DNA of 17,312 bases from Bacteroidota bacterium (lineage in GTDB: Bacteria; Bacteroidota; Bacteroidia; Flavobacteriales_F; PHOS-HE28): positions 1 to 17,312 of the forward strand of contig CAUJFM010000403.1 of the NCBI GenBank assembly GCA_963169595.1. Direction: 5' to 3'. Each line of letters opens with the position of its first letter. Position 1 is the stretch's first letter. Positions 14,436 through 17,312 of this stretch are shown here, piece by piece. A program made the position numbers and the translations under genes. The notes under the pieces were generated by a model. The model ran no database searches and had not been told where the DNA came from. It worked only from the letters and a program-made list of their open reading frames with translations.

Positions 14436-14897
14436 CTAGGCGCCGGACTGGTCGTTCGCCCACCATTCGGCATGGCTGGTGGCCGTCTCCCACAGCCGCA
14501 GGCCCAACAGCTCAACACGGGCCGGCAGGCAAGGCTTCAACCGCCCTGCGATATCCACCACCATGTTCTCGCAGGAAGGCTGCCAGGGCACTACGCGCAG
14601 CGCACCCAAGGGGCCGTTCGCCTGCGAAAGGTTCGCAGCATCCCGCTCGCTGATCAACAATGCGTGGTCGTACCGGTCCAGCACCTCCCTTTTCACGACG
14701 GCCTTCAGGTCCGCAAAGTCCATCACCATGCCATCCTTGGGATGGCCCGGGACATGGAGCGGAAACCCGAGCAAGGTGACCTCGAGGATGTAGGAATGAC
14801 CGTGGATGTTCGCGCAGGCCCCATCGTGGCCATGGAGCGCGTGCGCCATCTCGAAGGTGAAGCGCTTGGTGATGCGGATGCGTTGCGGTTGTGCCAT
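14436..14897 (-). CDS. queD: 6-carboxytetrahydropterin synthase (QueD / 6-pyruvoyl-tetrahydropterin synthase family)
   Basis: 153-residue zinc enzyme. In queuosine synthesis it turns dihydroneopterin triphosphate into 6-carboxytetrahydropterin, the second step of preQ0 formation. Zinc ligands H19 (FEMAHALHG), H32 and H34 (NIHGHSY) are present, as are the catalytic C28 (C-ANIHGHS), the DRYDHALL motif (D77/H78) and the substrate-binding E137 (LWETATSHAEW). Length is slightly over the usual 120-145. It ends in TAG. The ATG at 14897 fits the family start. There is no other queuosine gene in the window; 124 bases without a gene separate it from the dioxygenase start frame, and it is divergent from the mutase. 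Confidence 0.88.
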   Translation of the reverse strand: MAQPQRIRITKRFTFEMAHALHGHDGACANIHGHSYILEVTLLGFPLHVPGHPKDGMVMDFADLKAVVKREVLDRYDHALLISERDAANLSQANGPLGALRVVPWQPSCENMVVDIAGRLKPCLPARVELLGLRLWETATSHAEWWANDQSGA

Positions 14898-14974
14898 TGA
14901 CGACCCTGGTGGGAGCGGCCTTCTACACCACCCGTTCAGGAAGGCTGCGAAAGTCGACTGAGGAAAGCGGCACA

Positions 14975-14994
14975 GAACTGACCGGCGTCAGTTC
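14975..14994. promoter_or_regulatory. Perfect 20-bp dyad GAACTGAC-N4-GTCAGTTC between queD and the mutase gene
   Basis: Both arms of 8 bases are exact reverse complements with a 4-base CGGC spacer. It lies in the 169-bp divergent gap, 77 bases from the queD ATG and 72 from the mutase ATG. It cannot be a terminator for either gene because both start here. Size and symmetry are those of a dimeric repressor operator (TetR-like, for example). The regulator is not in the window. Confidence 0.55.
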
Positions 14995-15066
14995 AACGAC
15001 CTCACGATTGGCGGTCCATGCACGAACTTCGCAACCGCCCCGGCCAAGCGCTGCGGCGACCGATGT

Positions 15067-17312
<2,246 letters not shown>

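Overview
The window looks like chromosomal DNA from a GC-rich member of the Bacteroidota, most likely Flavobacteriales. The evidence is as follows. The left-edge gene encodes a secreted protein of the Bacteroidota DUF7948 type. The septum protein is of the Bacteroidota DivIC type. The heavy-metal RND pump is fused to its outer-membrane factor, an architecture common in this phylum. No clear Shine-Dalgarno sequences were seen. Sequences resembling the Bacteroidota -7 promoter element (TAnnTTTG) lie just upstream of several start codons. The genus is not determinable here.

Layout. 1-3473 (minus strand): truA, an MsbA-type ABC exporter whose start overlaps the truA stop, then the 5' part of a large secreted protein running off the left edge. 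The exporter reading frame hits an amber codon exactly where the conserved C-terminal tail should continue. 3565-4460 (plus): a calcineurin-type phosphodiesterase and divIC. 4467-6032 (minus): a SlyD-like FKBP isomerase followed by a BBP2-type outer-membrane porin. 6152-12733 (minus): a heavy-metal efflux locus with a small His-rich orphan, a 1454-residue RND pump plus outer-membrane-factor fusion, a lipoprotein membrane-fusion adaptor, and a secreted Cys/His-rich protein closed by a good hairpin terminator. 12851-14263 (minus): a CstB-like persulfide dioxygenase/rhodanese enzyme preceded by a CRP/FNR-like operator. 14436-14897 (minus): queD. 15067 to the right edge (plus): methylmalonyl-CoA mutase, in which the small-subunit barrel and the large subunit read as one uninterrupted frame.

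How the genes fit together. The centre is a metal-handling neighbourhood. Five neighbouring genes carry His-rich or Cys-rich stretches (SlyD tail, Cys/His protein, adaptor N- and C-termini, His-rich orphan), around a CzcA-like pump with the DFG-x3-DGA signature associated with divalent-cation export. The persulfide dioxygenase next to it handles sulfane sulfur and is separately transcribed. The left part is housekeeping (tRNA modification, division, lipid or drug export). The right part is queuosine/pterin chemistry and propionate/methylmalonate metabolism.

The observations most worth following are the MutA-MutB fusion and the 76-bp inverted heptamer-repeat element at its junction, the perfect 8-4-8 dyad between queD and the mutase, the GTGA-N6-TCAC operator about 42 bp upstream of the inferred persulfide dioxygenase start site, the possible proteolytic site inside the RND-OMF fusion, the 11-Cys/10-His exported protein, and the amber codon in the ABC exporter. 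No RNA genes, CRISPR array or insertion sequence were seen. There is no gene-free stretch over 300 bases.
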